A stretch of 48,796 nucleotides of DNA from positions 1 to 48,796 of the forward strand of contig JAHJQI010000042.1 in assembly GCA_018819265.1 (NCBI GenBank). Direction: 5' to 3'. Each line of letters opens with the position of its first letter. Position 1 is the first letter of the stretch. Positions 29,369 to 39,160 of the stretch are shown here, in pieces. The notes under the pieces were generated by a model that was not told the origin of the DNA, did no database searches, and was given only the letters and a program-made list of their open reading frames with translations. Both the position numbers and the translations under genes were made by a program. This DNA comes from Alphaproteobacteria bacterium. Lineage in GTDB: Bacteria; Pseudomonadota; Alphaproteobacteria; Rhizobiales; Hyphomicrobiaceae.

Positions 29369-29380
29369 TTTGTATACAAA
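29369..29380. promoter_or_regulatory. Palindrome TTTGTATACAAA, GntR-type operator-like
   Basis: A perfect 12-base palindrome just after TTGACT. The core TTGTATACAA resembles operators of FadR-type GntR regulators. No gene downstream fits, so it may be a relic or serve an unrecognised RNA. Confidence 0.3.
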
Positions 29381-29464
29381 CCAGTCCGCGACTGCGTACG
29401 AGAATCCGCCAGCGTGCCGAATGCCTGATGGTAGGGCGCAAAAAGCCCATCGCGATATTACAAA

Positions 29465-29605
29465 CTCGGGCGTTGGATGCAGTCGGCCCAACATGTCTTT
29501 CGTCATGAGAGAAAGCAGCTCGGCCCGCCTAACTTAAACGAGCACGCTCGGTCTCAATGTATGCCTGCCCGCCTGCACAAACCGGAGCTGCATCCAACGC
29601 CCGAG
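29465..29605. repeat. Perfect 18-bp inverted repeat enclosing 105 bp
   Basis: CTCGGGCGTTGGATGCAG at 29465-29482 and its exact reverse complement at 29588-29605. The repeat does not extend beyond 18 bases on either side. The spacing and ends suit a small non-autonomous element or a long-range RNA stem. No target-site duplication is evident. Confidence 0.7.
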
Positions 29606-29788
29606 AGACATTAGCAACGGCACATTACAATATCTTCATCTATATGGGTGAACAGCGTTGATTTGCATCCAGAACATCGAAAACGAAGGAAACTCGAAAC
29701 AAGTTTGCGCTCGTATACATAAATATTCGTTTCATGGAATGAGATTGCCGGTATCTCCGCTCGCAACGCTCGACTGAGTGCTTTCGGC

Positions 29789-30676
29789 TCAGTCCTCTGT
29801 CTTTGACCCGAGCACTTTTGCGAGGCTGATTTTCCCCGACCCCGGCACCAGTGGTTTTGGCTGGCTTTCATGCGGCACCCAGGCTGTCAGCGACAGAATT
29901 TCGAAGGTCGCGGGCACGCGGCCGTCGTAGAGCGCAAACAGATCCGCGTAGATCTCGCAGGCCCGTTGCACCAGCCCCCGGGTCACCGGCACGCGCCGCC
30001 GTCCGGTCAGCATGTTGCTGGCGCCCATCGCCCGTAGATCCTGCATCAACGCGAGCGGCGACCCGTATGTCACCGTGATCGTCTCGCTGTCGGCAACCGG
30101 CAGCGCGAACCCCGCACGCTGCGCCAGCGATCCGAGTGCACGCACATCGGCGAACGGCGCCACTCGCGGCGACGCCCCGCCCAGCATGTCCGCCTCGGCA
30201 CTCAGCCAGGACTGGCGCAACTCCTTCAGCGTTTCTCCCCCGAGCATTGCAGCCAGAAACAGCCCGTCGGCCTTCAACGCCTTGCGAACCTGCACGAACG
30301 TCCCCGGCAGGTCGTTGACGAATTGCAGCGATAGTCCGGAGACCACGAGGTCGAAAACGCCGTCGGTGAACGGCAGGGCTTCCTCGTCGCAGCGCACGCG
30401 CGGCCCGGCACAGGCCGACAGCATGGCATCGCAAGCATCCGCATCGATCACCAGCCCGACATTGGGAAGCCTTCGGATCAGTTCGCTGACTGCCCCGTTA
30501 TGCGCCCCGAGGTTGAGGGCCTTCGGGAAGTCGCGCTGCACGATCTGCAAGCGCTCGCCAATATCGTCCGCCACCCGCCGCAATAGGAAGTCGTGGGCCC
30601 CGGCGACTGACGCGAAGCGGTTTCGCCGCCGCGCGAGCAGCTCCCGGTCGAAAGGCTTGGCGTCGTCGTGCTGCAT
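29789..30676 (-). CDS. BioC/NDUFAF5-like SAM-dependent methyltransferase
   Basis: Class I methyltransferase-fold protein of 295 residues. The start is the ATG preceded by GGGGAG (MQHDDAKPFDRELLARRRNR). The SAM-binding stretch is ALNLGAHNGAVSELI at about 54-68, followed by FDLVVSGLSLQFVNDLPGTFVQVRKALKADGLFLAAMLGGETLKELRQSW, a pattern shared with BioC and with mitochondrial NDUFAF5. In alphaproteobacteria such proteins are NDUFAF5-like complex I assembly candidates; a biotin role is not supported by the neighbours. It diverges from comF. Confidence 0.82.
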   Translation of the reverse strand: MQHDDAKPFDRELLARRRNRFASVAGAHDFLLRRVADDIGERLQIVQRDFPKALNLGAHNGAVSELIRRLPNVGLVIDADACDAMLSACAGPRVRCDEEALPFTDGVFDLVVSGLSLQFVNDLPGTFVQVRKALKADGLFLAAMLGGETLKELRQSWLSAEADMLGGASPRVAPFADVRALGSLAQRAGFALPVADSETITVTYGSPLALMQDLRAMGASNMLTGRRRVPVTRGLVQRACEIYADLFALYDGRVPATFEILSLTAWVPHESQPKPLVPGSGKISLAKVLGSKTED

Positions 30677-30796
30677 CGACTCCCCGTATAACTGTTGCCG
30701 GCATTGGGTTACCCTGGCGAAAGTACCACGCCGCCAGTTGACCTCCCAACCCTGACTCTTCCCCAGCATCGTCCAAACTCATTCCAAGCCCCAACC

Positions 30797-31663
30797 ATGA
30801 CCACGACCGACACCAGTCTCGACGCCGCGGCAACACCCCCCGAAAGCGTCCCCGAACCGGCCGATGTTCGGGATCCAGCGCTCGACGCCGCACGAAGGTC
30901 GTCAAGTCCCCCTGTTTCAGGGCTGGTCGCCAGCTTCAGGAACTGGTTGACCGATCTGCTGATGCCGCCGGTCTGCCTCGCCTGCCAGGAAGCGATCGCC
31001 AGCCGCGATGCGCTGTGTCCGGACTGCTGGCGCGGCGTCGACTTCATCGGCCCACCGCTTTGCGACCGCCTCGGCATCCGCCTTCCCTATTCGACCGGTG
31101 GCATCATGATCTCGGCAGCAGCAGCGGCGCGACCGCCACCCTATGCGCGAGCGCGGGCTGTCGCCCATTACGAAGGCGCCATGCGAAAACTCGTCCACGG
31201 CCTCAAGTTCCGCGACCGCCACGAAGTCCGCAGCCTTTTCGGAACCTGGCTTTGCCGGGCCGGTCGCGACCTCATCGAGGATGCCGACGTTATCGTCCCT
31301 GTCCCCTTGAGCCGGTCGCGTCTCCTGCAGCGCCGCTTCAATCAGTCGGCGATCCTCGCCCAGGAAGTCGCACGCATCACCGGTTTACCGGTCCACACTA
31401 CCGCATTGCACCGCACCCGGCGCACCCAGCGTCAGGTCGGCCTCTCGCGTGAGCAGCGCCGCGACAACGTCCGTGGCGCGTTCGAGGTGCCGCGCCGCCA
31501 GCTCGGCAAAATCCAGGGCCGCCGCGTGCTTCTGATCGACGACGTCATCACCACCGGCGCCACGGCGGAAGCCTGCACCACGACGCTTCTGAAGGCTGGC
31601 GCAACCGATGTCGACGTGCTCGCCGTCGCCATCGTCGCTGACCCGCTGCGCATCACCACGTGA
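30797..31663 (+). CDS. comF: ComF-family phosphoribosyltransferase-domain protein
   Basis: Protein of 288 residues of the ComF type. A Cys cluster (CLACQEAIASRDALCPDCW, about 57-75) is followed by the double-zinc-ribbon/PRTase fold: LVHGLKFRDRHEV, VIVPVPLSRSRLLQRRFNQSAILAQEVA and the PRPP-binding loop VLLIDDVITTGATAEAC at about 249-265. ComF is needed for DNA uptake in competent species; in alphaproteobacteria its role is unclear. The first 45 residues are a low-complexity extension. The start ATG 30797 has no clear Shine-Dalgarno. Confidence 0.88.
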   Translation: MTTTDTSLDAAATPPESVPEPADVRDPALDAARRSSSPPVSGLVASFRNWLTDLLMPPVCLACQEAIASRDALCPDCWRGVDFIGPPLCDRLGIRLPYSTGGIMISAAAAARPPPYARARAVAHYEGAMRKLVHGLKFRDRHEVRSLFGTWLCRAGRDLIEDADVIVPVPLSRSRLLQRRFNQSAILAQEVARITGLPVHTTALHRTRRTQRQVGLSREQRRDNVRGAFEVPRRQLGKIQGRRVLLIDDVITTGATAEACTTTLLKAGATDVDVLAVAIVADPLRITT

Positions 31664-31735
31664 CCCATTCGTCCCCAGGCTTTTCGCCGGGGTTTCCCAA
31701 CCCTATGTAATGCGCAGAGGGAGACAAGAGCGCGC

Positions 31736-32035
31736 ATGACCAACGACACCGCCCAGCCCGACGACGCCGGCCCGCTGCCCATCGTCATCTACACCACGAT
31801 GCTTTGCCCGTTTTGCCACCGCGCCAAGCACCTCCTCAACAAGAAGGGGGTCGGGTATAAGGAAATCGACGTCACGCTGCGCCCGGGCGAGCGTCTTGCC
31901 ATGCGCGAAAAGTCCGGCGGCCGCAACACCGTGCCGCAGATATTTATCGGCGAAACCCACGTTGGCGGCTGCGATGAACTTTTCGCCCTCGACCGCGACG
32001 GCCGCCTTGACGGGCTGCTCAAGGGCACCGTTTAG
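31736..32035 (+). CDS. grxC: Glutaredoxin 3
   Basis: Dithiol glutaredoxin of 99 residues that reduces disulfides with glutathione. The active site CPFC is at 24-27, with TVPQIFIGETHVGGCDEL carrying the cis-Pro and the glutathione-binding GGCD. It lies between comF and the nitrilase gene on the same strand, a conserved rhizobial order. Confidence 0.95.
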   Translation: MTNDTAQPDDAGPLPIVIYTTMLCPFCHRAKHLLNKKGVGYKEIDVTLRPGERLAMREKSGGRNTVPQIFIGETHVGGCDELFALDRDGRLDGLLKGTV

Positions 32036-32085
32036 TTGAGCGGTTGGATTTTCCTCCGTCTCACCGACCAATCGAGCCAGCTTCG

Positions 32086-32970
32086 ATGCCTGAACGTTCC
32101 GCCCAGCCCGTTTTTCGCGCCAGTCTCGTGCAGATGTGCTCGGGCCGCGATCCGGACCGCAATACCGCCGCCGCCAGCGAATTGATCCATGAGGCAGTCG
32201 CCGCCGGTGCGAACTATGTGCTGACGCCGGAAGTCACCAACGTCATGGAAGTCGAGCGCGAGGCGCTTTTCGCCGCCGCCGAGCCCGAAGATCGCAACCG
32301 CTCGCTTGCCTCCTTCAAGGCGCTCGCCGCCGAATTGTCCGTTTGGCTCCACATCGGTTCGCTCGCCATCCGCAAATCGCCCGACAAACTTGCCAACCGC
32401 TCCTACCTGATCGCGCCCGACGGCAATATCGCCGCCCGCTACGACAAGATCCATATGTTCGACGTTTCGCTCGCCAATGGCGAAGTCTATTCCGAGAGCA
32501 CCAACTACGCCGCCGGCAGCGAGGCGGTCGTTGCCGCCATGCCCTGGGGCGGACTTGGCATGACCATTTGCTACGACCTGCGCTTCCCCTACCTGTTCCG
32601 CACCCTCGCCCTCAACGGCGCCCGCATGATCGCCGTCCCGGCAGCCTTTACCCGCCCGACCGGCGAGGCCCATTGGCATGTCCTGCTGCGCGCTCGCGCA
32701 ATCGAGACCCAGTGCTTCGTCTTTGCCGCCGCCCAGGGCGGCACGCATGAGCACGGTCGCAAGACCTATGGCCACTCGCTCATCATTTCGCCGTGGGGCG
32801 AAATCCTCGCCGAGGGCGGCGAAAGCCCCGGTGTCGTCACCGCCGATATCGATATGTCGAAGCTGGAAGAAGTCCGCGCCCGCGTCCCCTCGCTGAGGCC
32901 AAACGCCTCGTTTTCGATTGCCGCTCCCGCAGCAGGCGAGGCTGCCGCCGCAGGAGGTTCCAGCCGATGA
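32086..32970 (+). CDS. Nitrilase-superfamily amidase (Nit1-like carbon-nitrogen hydrolase)
   Basis: Protein of 294 residues with the nitrilase triad Glu49 (LTPEVTN), Lys121 (YDKIHMFDV) and Cys162 (MTICYDLRFPYLFRTLA). The DLRFPYL context is that of the Nit1/NitFhit group, whose yeast and mammalian members hydrolyse deaminated glutathione; this is the most likely activity and fits the adjacent glutaredoxin gene. ATG 32086 is used although the frame opens at TTG 32044. Its stop overlaps the next start as ATGA. Confidence 0.9.
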   Translation: MPERSAQPVFRASLVQMCSGRDPDRNTAAASELIHEAVAAGANYVLTPEVTNVMEVEREALFAAAEPEDRNRSLASFKALAAELSVWLHIGSLAIRKSPDKLANRSYLIAPDGNIAARYDKIHMFDVSLANGEVYSESTNYAAGSEAVVAAMPWGGLGMTICYDLRFPYLFRTLALNGARMIAVPAAFTRPTGEAHWHVLLRARAIETQCFVFAAAQGGTHEHGRKTYGHSLIISPWGEILAEGGESPGVVTADIDMSKLEEVRARVPSLRPNASFSIAAPAAGEAAAAGGSSR

Positions 32971-33458
32971 TCAAGTACGCGCTGCGCTGCGCGAACGCAC
33001 ATGAGTTCGAGGTCTGGTTCAATTCCATTGCAGCCTATGACGAACAGCGGCATGCCAAGCGGTTGCGCTGCCCGGTCTGCGACGGCGACGACATCGAAAA
33101 GGCCCTCATGGCCCCAAGCGTGGTGACGACGAAGGGCAAGGCAAAGTCGGTTCCGACGGCCGGCGTCGAGCCCTCGTCTGCTTCGCCCGGCTCAAATGCC
33201 CCCGGCGCATACGTGCCGGTTGCGACAGCCCCGCCGCCGGCCAAGGTCATCGAATTCCTGCGCGAAATGCGCAGCTTCGTCGAAGCCAACACCGAAGATG
33301 TCGGCAAGGCCTTCGCCGAGGAAGCGCGCAAAATCCATTACGAGGAGGCCGAGCCGCGCGGCATCCGCGGCGAAGCCACCACCAGCGAACTCCGCGAATT
33401 GGACGAAGAAGGCATTACGGTCGCAGCCCTGCCCCGCCTTCCCGAGGATCGGAACTGA
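32967..33458 (+). CDS. DUF1178 family protein
   Basis: Conserved protein of 163 residues. The N-terminus looks like a small zinc ribbon (LRCANAHEFEVWF... RLRCPVCDG) joined by a Pro/Ala-rich linker (about 62-92) to a helical part that ends in EEAEPRGIRGEATTSELRELDEEGI, the DUF1178 hallmark. The function is unknown. AGGAGG lies nine bases before ATG 32967, and the start overlaps the nitrilase stop, so the two are coupled. Confidence 0.9.
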   Translation: MIKYALRCANAHEFEVWFNSIAAYDEQRHAKRLRCPVCDGDDIEKALMAPSVVTTKGKAKSVPTAGVEPSSASPGSNAPGAYVPVATAPPPAKVIEFLREMRSFVEANTEDVGKAFAEEARKIHYEEAEPRGIRGEATTSELRELDEEGITVAALPRLPEDRN

Positions 33459-33501
33459 GACGACGGTTTATTTACATTGGGAAAGCGCGACGAAAGTAGT
33501 C

Positions 33502-34200
33502 CTAAACGACCTCCACCTCGAGCAGCCCGACGCCCTCCACTTCCCCGACCATCCGGTCGCCCCGCTGAACCGCACCGACACCCGCCGGCGTTCCTGTAAA
33601 GATCAGGTCCCCCGGTCGCAGGACAAAGAACCGCGACAGCGTCGCGATCTGCTCTGCCACCGACCAGATCATCTCATTGAGGTCGCCGGTCTGCCGCCGC
33701 GCGCCGTTGACGTCGAGCGTGATCGCCCCGCCGGCGGGATGCCCGCACGCCGAAACCGGGACGATTCGCGAGCACGGCGCGGCCTCGGCGAAGGATTTGC
33801 CGGTATCCCAGGGACGACCCATCTTCTTGGCCTCGCCCTGCAGATCGCGACGCGTCATGTCGAGGCCGACTCCATAGCCGAAGACCTTGCCGAGAGCGTC
33901 TTCAACGGCGATCCGCTCGCCGCCCTCGCCCAGCGCCGCAACCATCTCGATCTCGAAATGCAGCTCCGCCGTTTCGGCAGGATAGTGCATGAAACCCGCT
34001 CCCGTCAGGTCATCTGCCGCCTTCTGGAAGAAGAACGGCGGCTCGCGATCGGGATCGTGGCCCATCTCGCGGGCGTGCGCGGCGTAATTGCGGCCTATGC
34101 AGTAGATCCGGTGCACCGGGAACACCGCCTCCCGCCCCGCAACGGCCAGTACGACCGGCGCTACCGGCGCAAACACGAACTCCGTATCGGCTTTTGCCAT
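33502..34200 (-). CDS. Fumarylacetoacetate-hydrolase family protein
   Basis: FAH-fold hydrolase of 232 residues (family members act on fumarylpyruvate, acylpyruvates or oxaloacetate). The metal-binding acidic motif is HFEIEM with a downstream Asp ([13 protein letters not shown]); other family blocks are [26 protein letters not shown] and [15 protein letters not shown]. The ATG at 34198-34200 is preferred because AAGGA precedes it by six bases; a longer form starts at 34215. It diverges from typA and converges with DUF1178. The substrate is not determined by context. Confidence 0.9.
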   Translation of the reverse strand: MAKADTEFVFAPVAPVVLAVAGREAVFPVHRIYCIGRNYAAHAREMGHDPDREPPFFFQKAADDLTGAGFMHYPAETAELHFEIEMVAALGEGGERIAVEDALGKVFGYGVGLDMTRRDLQGEAKKMGRPWDTGKSFAEAAPCSRIVPVSACGHPAGGAITLDVNGARRQTGDLNEMIWSVAEQIATLSRFFVLRPGDLIFTGTPAGVGAVQRGDRMVGEVEGVGLLEVEVV

Positions 34201-34458
34201 GTCGATCCTTTCCATTTGAACCGTGGGACGAGGTGCGGAGCACCCGCCCCTGCGTCCAAGCCACGCTGGTAGTTATCCCGCCGATATGCTACGCGGCTGC
34301 AGCAATTCCTTCGACGCCTTCGCTTCAATCGACGGACGCGCTGGACCGCATTCCGGCCGCGGACACGATAAGTGCGCCGAAAACAACACCAGGGCCCGGG
34401 CCCAAAGAGCCATGAAACAGGCGCTCAAACACCCGCCCCCACAGCATTCGGAACCCCG

Positions 34459-36291
34459 ATGGACATCCGCAATATCGCGATTATCGCACACGTCGACCAT
34501 GGCAAGACCACGCTCGTCGATGAACTCCTGAAACAATCCGGCGCCTTCCGCGACAACCAGCGCATCGCGGAGCGGGCGATGGACTCCAACGACATCGAGC
34601 GCGAGCGAGGTATCACGATCCTCGCCAAGTGCACCAGCGTCGTCTGGAAGAACACCCGCATCAACATCGTCGACACGCCCGGCCACGCCGACTTTGGCGG
34701 CGAAGTCGAGCGCATCCTCAACATGGTCGACGGATGTATCGTCCTCGTCGACGCCTCCGAAGGCCCGCTGCCGCAGACCAAGTTCGTCGTCACCAAGGCC
34801 CTCAAGCAGGGCATGCGCCCGATCGTCGTGATCAACAAGATCGATCGCCCCGACGAGCGCCACAACGACGTCCTCAACGAGATCTTCGACCTCTTCGCCA
34901 ACTGCGATGCGGATGACGATCAGCTGGATTTCCCGGTCCTATACGGCTCAGGTCGCAACGGCTGGATGGCGGCCGACCCGTCGGGCCCGCAGGACGACCT
35001 GGCCCCGATGTACGACCTGATCCTCAAGCATGTGCCGCCGCCGACGGTCCACCCGGGCGCCTTCCGCATGCTGGCGACGACGCTCGAAGCCGATCCCTTC
35101 CTCGGCCGCATTCTGACCGGGCGCATCTTGTCGGGCGCCGTCAAGCCGAACATGTCGGTCAAGGCGCTGAGCCGTGACGGCAAGCTGATCGAGAACTTCC
35201 GCATCTCCAAGGTCCTGGCGTTCCGCGGCCTGGAACGCACCTCCGTCGACCTGGCCGAAGCCGGCGACATCGTCGCTATCGCAGGCATGAGCGAAGCCAA
35301 CGTCGCCGACACCATCTGCGACCCGTCGATCGAAGCAGCCATCCCGGCTCAGCCAATCGACCCGCCGACCCTGTCGATGACCTTCCGCATCAACGACGGA
35401 CCGTTTTCCGGCCAGGAGGGCGACAAGGTGCAAAGCCGCGTCATCCGTGATCGCTTGATGCGCGAAATCGAACGCAACGTCGCCATCCGCGTCGAAGAAT
35501 CCGAAGACAAGGAAGCCTTCATCGTTTCCGGCCGCGGTGAACTTCAGCTTGCGATCCTTATCGAGAACATGCGCCGCGAAGGCTTCGAGCTGACCGTTTC
35601 CCGCCCGCGCGTCGTCTTCAAGAGCGAACCCGAAACCGGTCAGCGCCTGGAGCCGATCGAAGAGGTTATCGTCGACGTCGACGACGAGCACACAGGTGTC
35701 GTCGTCAAGAAGCTGTCCGAGCGTCGCGGCGACATGGTCGAAATGAAGCCGTCGGGCGGCGGCCGCACGCGGCTCGTGTTCCGCGTCCCGACCCGTGGTC
35801 TCCTCGGCTACCAGTCCGAATTGCTGTCCGACACGCGCGGCACGGCTGTCATGAACCGGTTGTTCCACGCCTACGCGCCTTACAAGGGCGAGATTCCCGG
35901 CCGCCGCACGGGCGTGCTGATTTCCAACGGCAGCGGCGAAGCCACCGCCTACTCGCTGTTCTATCTGCAGGACCGCGGCCCCCCGATGATCGGCCCGCAG
36001 ACCAAGGTCTACGAAGGCATGATCATCGGCCAGCACACGCGCGAGAACGACCTTATCGTCAACGTCGTCGAGGCCAAGAAGCTGACCAACGTGCGCGCGT
36101 CGGGCAAGGACGAGAACCTGACGCTTTCGCCCCCCATGAAGCTGTCGCTCGAAGCGTCCCTGAGTTACATCGCCGACGACGAACTCGTCGAGATCACGCC
36201 CGAGAACATCCGCCTGCGCAAGCGCTGGCTCGATCCTAACGAGCGCAAGAAGCAGGAACGCAAGCGCGACGCCGAAAGCAAGGTCGCTTAG
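34459..36291 (+). CDS. typA: Ribosome-associated GTPase TypA/BipA
   Basis: Translational GTPase of 610 residues linked to 50S assembly and stress growth. The G1 motif AHVDHGKTT (10-18), ERERGITI switch, DTPGH and NKID are all present, as are the BipA-specific C-terminal sequences [21 protein letters not shown] and [28 protein letters not shown] 34459 begins the family N-terminus [16 protein letters not shown]. The upstream 258 bases are shared with the divergent FAH-type gene. Confidence 0.97.
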   Translation: MDIRNIAIIAHVDHGKTTLVDELLKQSGAFRDNQRIAERAMDSNDIERERGITILAKCTSVVWKNTRINIVDTPGHADFGGEVERILNMVDGCIVLVDASEGPLPQTKFVVTKALKQGMRPIVVINKIDRPDERHNDVLNEIFDLFANCDADDDQLDFPVLYGSGRNGWMAADPSGPQDDLAPMYDLILKHVPPPTVHPGAFRMLATTLEADPFLGRILTGRILSGAVKPNMSVKALSRDGKLIENFRISKVLAFRGLERTSVDLAEAGDIVAIAGMSEANVADTICDPSIEAAIPAQPIDPPTLSMTFRINDGPFSGQEGDKVQSRVIRDRLMREIERNVAIRVEESEDKEAFIVSGRGELQLAILIENMRREGFELTVSRPRVVFKSEPETGQRLEPIEEVIVDVDDEHTGVVVKKLSERRGDMVEMKPSGGGRTRLVFRVPTRGLLGYQSELLSDTRGTAVMNRLFHAYAPYKGEIPGRRTGVLISNGSGEATAYSLFYLQDRGPPMIGPQTKVYEGMIIGQHTRENDLIVNVVEAKKLTNVRASGKDENLTLSPPMKLSLEASLSYIADDELVEITPENIRLRKRWLDPNERKKQERKRDAESKVA

Positions 36292-36320
36292 GTCGCGTCA
36301 GCGAGCGGCGCGCTTGAATC

Positions 36321-36947
36321 TCAAGCCACCAGATTGCGCTGGTTTTCGACGTGGCCGTGCGACGTCAGCCGGTAGACCATCGGCACGCCGGTCGCCACTT
36401 CCCGCTCCAGGATCTGCTGTGCTGTCAGCATCTCCAGATACATGATCAGGGCGCGAATGGAATTGCCATGCGCCGCCACGATGACGTTCTTGCCGGCCTT
36501 TACGTCCGGCCAGATACGCGTCTTGTAGAACGGCAGCACGCGGGCAGCTGTGTCTTTGAGGCTCTCGCCGCCCGGCGGCGGCACGTCGTAGCTGCGACGC
36601 CAGATCAGGATCTGCTCTGCACCGAAGCGCTGCCGCGCCTCATCCTTGTTCAGACCGGAAAGTTCGCCGTAGTCGCGCTCGTTGAGCGCCTTGTCGCGGA
36701 TCACCGGCAGACCGTCCTCGCTCTGCCCGAGGTTCTCCATGATCAGCGACAGCGTCCGCTGGGCCCGCTGCAGCATGCTCGTATACGCCACATCGAAGTG
36801 GATGCCCTGGGCTTTGAGAAGCTGGCCGGCCTTTTTGGCTTCGGCGACGCCCTGTTCCGTCAGATCGGGATCCCGCCAGCCGGTGAACAAATTGCGCTTG
36901 TTCCACTCGCTTTGACCGTGGCGCACCAGCACAAGCACGTTATCCAT
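36321..36947 (-). CDS. gpmA: 2,3-bisphosphoglycerate-dependent phosphoglycerate mutase
   Basis: Glycolytic/gluconeogenic mutase of 208 residues. The phosphohistidine motif is [10 protein letters not shown] with His10; the second catalytic His lies in [27 protein letters not shown] and the PPPGGESL segment are typical. It is shorter than E. coli GpmA (250 residues), as usual for the alphaproteobacterial form. It follows dapB on the same strand after about 40 bases, so one transcript is likely. Confidence 0.96.
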   Translation of the reverse strand: MDNVLVLVRHGQSEWNKRNLFTGWRDPDLTEQGVAEAKKAGQLLKAQGIHFDVAYTSMLQRAQRTLSLIMENLGQSEDGLPVIRDKALNERDYGELSGLNKDEARQRFGAEQILIWRRSYDVPPPGGESLKDTAARVLPFYKTRIWPDVKAGKNVIVAAHGNSIRALIMYLEMLTAQQILEREVATGVPMVYRLTSHGHVENQRNLVA

Positions 36948-36990
36948 CCTCTCGCGTTCCTCGGAGTTCTTTTTGGGCGTTGGCCAGTTG

Positions 36991-37797
36991 CTATAGGCCG
37001 AGAACGTCGATCATGGAATAGAGTCCCGGCTCTTTGTCGCGCGCCCATATCGCCGCCTTGACGGCGCCGCGGGCAAAGATCGAGCGATCCTCGGCGTGAT
37101 GCGACAAAGTGATTCTCTCGCCGTTTCCGGCAAAAAGCACGCTGTGATCGCCGACGACCGAGCCCCCGCGCAGGCTCTGCATGCCGATATCGCCCGCCCG
37201 GCGCGGCCCGGTATGGCCATCGCGCACGCGGACGGCTTTCTCCCCCAGCGCCACCCCACGGCCTTTTGCCGCGGCTTCCGCCAGCATCAATGCCGTCCCC
37301 GACGGGGCATCGACCTTGTGCCGGTGGTGCATTTCGACGATCTCGATATCGAAATCGACATCGAGCGCGGCGGCGACCTTGAGGGTGAGCGCTGTCAGCA
37401 GGTTGACCCCGAGGCTCATGTTCCCGGCCTTGACGATCGCCGTCCGTTGCCCGGCCTCGGCAATCGCCGCTTCGTCCTCGGTGCTGAACCCGGTGGTGCC
37501 GATGATGTGCGCCACCCCGTGCTCTGCCGCCGAGCGCGCAAACCCGACCGTTGCCGCCGGCGCGGTAAAGTCGAGGATCGCGTCTGCCCCTGCAAAGACT
37601 GCGTTGGCGTCAAAACTGACGACGACTCCCAGCGGCTCAAGACCGGCAAGCGTGCCAAGATCGGCCCCGACAGCCGGCGAACCGGGCTGCTCCGTCCCGC
37701 CCGACAGGACCGCCCCTTCGGTCTCGCAGACGGCGCGTATCAGCGCTCTACCCATGCGCCCGGAGGCGCCCATCACTGCAATTTTCACGTCAGCCAT
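36991..37797 (-). CDS. dapB: 4-hydroxy-tetrahydrodipicolinate reductase
   Basis: NAD(P)H-dependent reductase in the lysine/diaminopimelate pathway, 268 residues. The dinucleotide-binding [11 protein letters not shown] is at about 10-20, followed by [22 protein letters not shown] and the catalytic/substrate block [16 protein letters not shown]. It lies upstream of gpmA. Together with asd near the right end, it supplies the diaminopimelate branch. Confidence 0.97.
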   Translation of the reverse strand: MADVKIAVMGASGRMGRALIRAVCETEGAVLSGGTEQPGSPAVGADLGTLAGLEPLGVVVSFDANAVFAGADAILDFTAPAATVGFARSAAEHGVAHIIGTTGFSTEDEAAIAEAGQRTAIVKAGNMSLGVNLLTALTLKVAAALDVDFDIEIVEMHHRHKVDAPSGTALMLAEAAAKGRGVALGEKAVRVRDGHTGPRRAGDIGMQSLRGGSVVGDHSVLFAGNGERITLSHHAEDRSIFARGAVKAAIWARDKEPGLYSMIDVLGL

Positions 37798-37851
37798 GCG
37801 TTCCTGTCGATCCTTGGAGTTTCAGCGCACAGGCCGATGCGCCGCCAGTCA

Positions 37852-38382
37852 TCACGCCTTCTTCGCCCGCTCGATCCCTTCAGTAATGTTTCTGCGGGCT
37901 TCCTGGAAGTCTCCCCAGCGCTCGATCTTGACCCACTTGCCCGGTTCGAGGTCCTTGTAGTGCTCGAAGAAGTGCTGGATCTGGCTCGTCGTGATGTCGG
38001 GCAAATCGGTATAATTGCGCACCCTGTCGTAGCGCTGGGTGGTTCTCGACGAAGGCACCGCGATGATCTTCTCGTCCCCGCCCCCGTCATCTTCCATTCT
38101 CAACACGCCGATCGGCCGGCAGTTGATGACCGCTCCCGGGAAAATCGCCCGCGAATTGCAGACGAGCACGTCGACCGGATCGCCATCCGCAGAAAGCGTA
38201 TGCGGGATGAACCCGTAATTTCCCGGATAACGCATCGGCGTATACAGGAAACGGTCGACGAAAAGCGTTCCCGCCTCTTTGTCCAGCTCATACTTGATCG
38301 GGTCGCCGCCAACCGGCACCTCGATGATGACGTTGATATCTTCAGGCGGGTTATAGCCGATTGAAATGGCTTCGATGCGCAT
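37852..38382 (-). CDS. ppa: Inorganic pyrophosphatase
   Basis: Family I soluble pyrophosphatase of 176 residues that hydrolyses PPi from biosynthetic reactions. The signature DGDPVDVLV carries the metal-binding Asp residues; [15 protein letters not shown] and the [16 protein letters not shown] segment are standard. It lies 54 bases upstream of dapB on the same strand. Confidence 0.97.
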   Translation of the reverse strand: MRIEAISIGYNPPEDINVIIEVPVGGDPIKYELDKEAGTLFVDRFLYTPMRYPGNYGFIPHTLSADGDPVDVLVCNSRAIFPGAVINCRPIGVLRMEDDGGGDEKIIAVPSSRTTQRYDRVRNYTDLPDITTSQIQHFFEHYKDLEPGKWVKIERWGDFQEARRNITEGIERAKKA

Positions 38383-38540
38383 GGGGTGTCTCCAATTGAC
38401 GGGATGGCCTCGTCCCGGCCCGCTGTGTGATGACTTCTACACTCTGCATATCGGGGAAATCGGCCGAGCACGATTCGCATTTGGTGGCACATCAAACCCT
38501 CGAAGGCGCGCTTCAGCATCATGACAGGCCTGCCAATCAC

Positions 38541-39050
38541 TTAACCCCAGACGTACCCGAACTTCTCAAGCCGTGCCCCCGTCGTCAGGTCGATGCAACG
38601 ATGCTTCGCAAGCCCGCCGCGATGCGCATAAAACGAACGCGCGCCCCGGTTCTCACGCAGCACCCACACGATCAGCCCATTAAGGCCGCGATCGTCGAGG
38701 TGGGCGCGGCAGCCTTCGAACAGATGCTCGCCAAAGCCGAGGCCCTGATACAGCGGCGCAAGGTAGAGTTCGTAGATCTCGCCCTCTTCCCGGCCCTGGC
38801 TGCGAGACTTGCCGAACGAGGCATAGCCTGCCGGCTGGCCGAGAACCTCCAGCAGCAGGTGCGGACCGCCCGCCACTAGTGCGCGCGTCCACCAACGCTC
38901 GCCATGACGCTTGATCGTTTCGCTTAAAAAGACGTGCGGGATGATGCCGGAATAGGCCTGGCGCCAGGACTCTTCGAAGATCCCGGCCAGTGCACCTGCA
39001 TCCGACGCGACCGCCGGGCGAACTGAGACGTTTGGGTTGGTCTCCAGCAT
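38541..39050 (-). CDS. GNAT-family N-acetyltransferase
   Basis: Protein of 169 residues with the GNAT fold: VSVRPAVASDAGALAGIFEESW at the start, then IYELYLAPLYQGLGFGEHLFEGC (acetyl-CoA pyrophosphate loop Q-G-x-G-x-G region) and LNGLIVWVLRENRGARSFYAHRGG. The start is the ATG at 39048-39050 (MLETNPN). The substrate is unknown. A phasin terminator lies just upstream, so it is probably transcribed separately. Confidence 0.85.
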   Translation of the reverse strand: MLETNPNVSVRPAVASDAGALAGIFEESWRQAYSGIIPHVFLSETIKRHGERWWTRALVAGGPHLLLEVLGQPAGYASFGKSRSQGREEGEIYELYLAPLYQGLGFGEHLFEGCRAHLDDRGLNGLIVWVLRENRGARSFYAHRGGLAKHRCIDLTTGARLEKFGYVWG

Positions 39051-39083
39051 GACCGTCAGCCTAACAGCCTTGCTGGTCCCGAG

Positions 39084-39122
39084 ACAAAAGAAAAGCGGCG
39101 CCGGAATGAACCCGCGCCGCTT
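39084..39122 (-). terminator. Intrinsic terminator of the phasin gene
   Basis: Read on the minus strand, AAGCGGCGC and GCGCCGCTT form a 9-bp stem with a 12-base loop, followed by TTCTTTTGTC. It begins about 40 bases after the phasin stop codon. Confidence 0.85.
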
Positions 39123-39160
39123 CCTCGACCCGGCGCTAAACGCCGGCAACGAGACTTCAC

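Larger units (their letters stand above)
29295..29788. other. 494-bp gene-free region between convergent genes
   Basis: Both flanking genes end at this region, so no promoter is required, yet it is long and AT-richer than its surroundings. It holds a 12-base palindrome (29369-29380) and an 18-base inverted repeat (29465-29605). A small hairpin at the far edge (GACTGAG 29772-29778 with CTCAGTC 29788-29794) could end the minus-strand methyltransferase transcript. The open frame 29313-29537 has no recognisable product. Confidence 0.6.

Noticed and set aside
29313..29537. 74-codon frame in the convergent intergenic region
   Set aside because: No ribosome-binding site and no recognisable sequence; it covers one arm of the inverted repeat.
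29789..30676. Biotin synthesis gene bioC
   Set aside because: The methyltransferase resembles BioC, but no bio genes are nearby and NDUFAF5-like proteins share the same motifs.
37096..38364. 422-codon plus-strand frame across dapB and ppa
   Set aside because: It spans two well-identified minus-strand genes and the gap between them, which a real gene would not.
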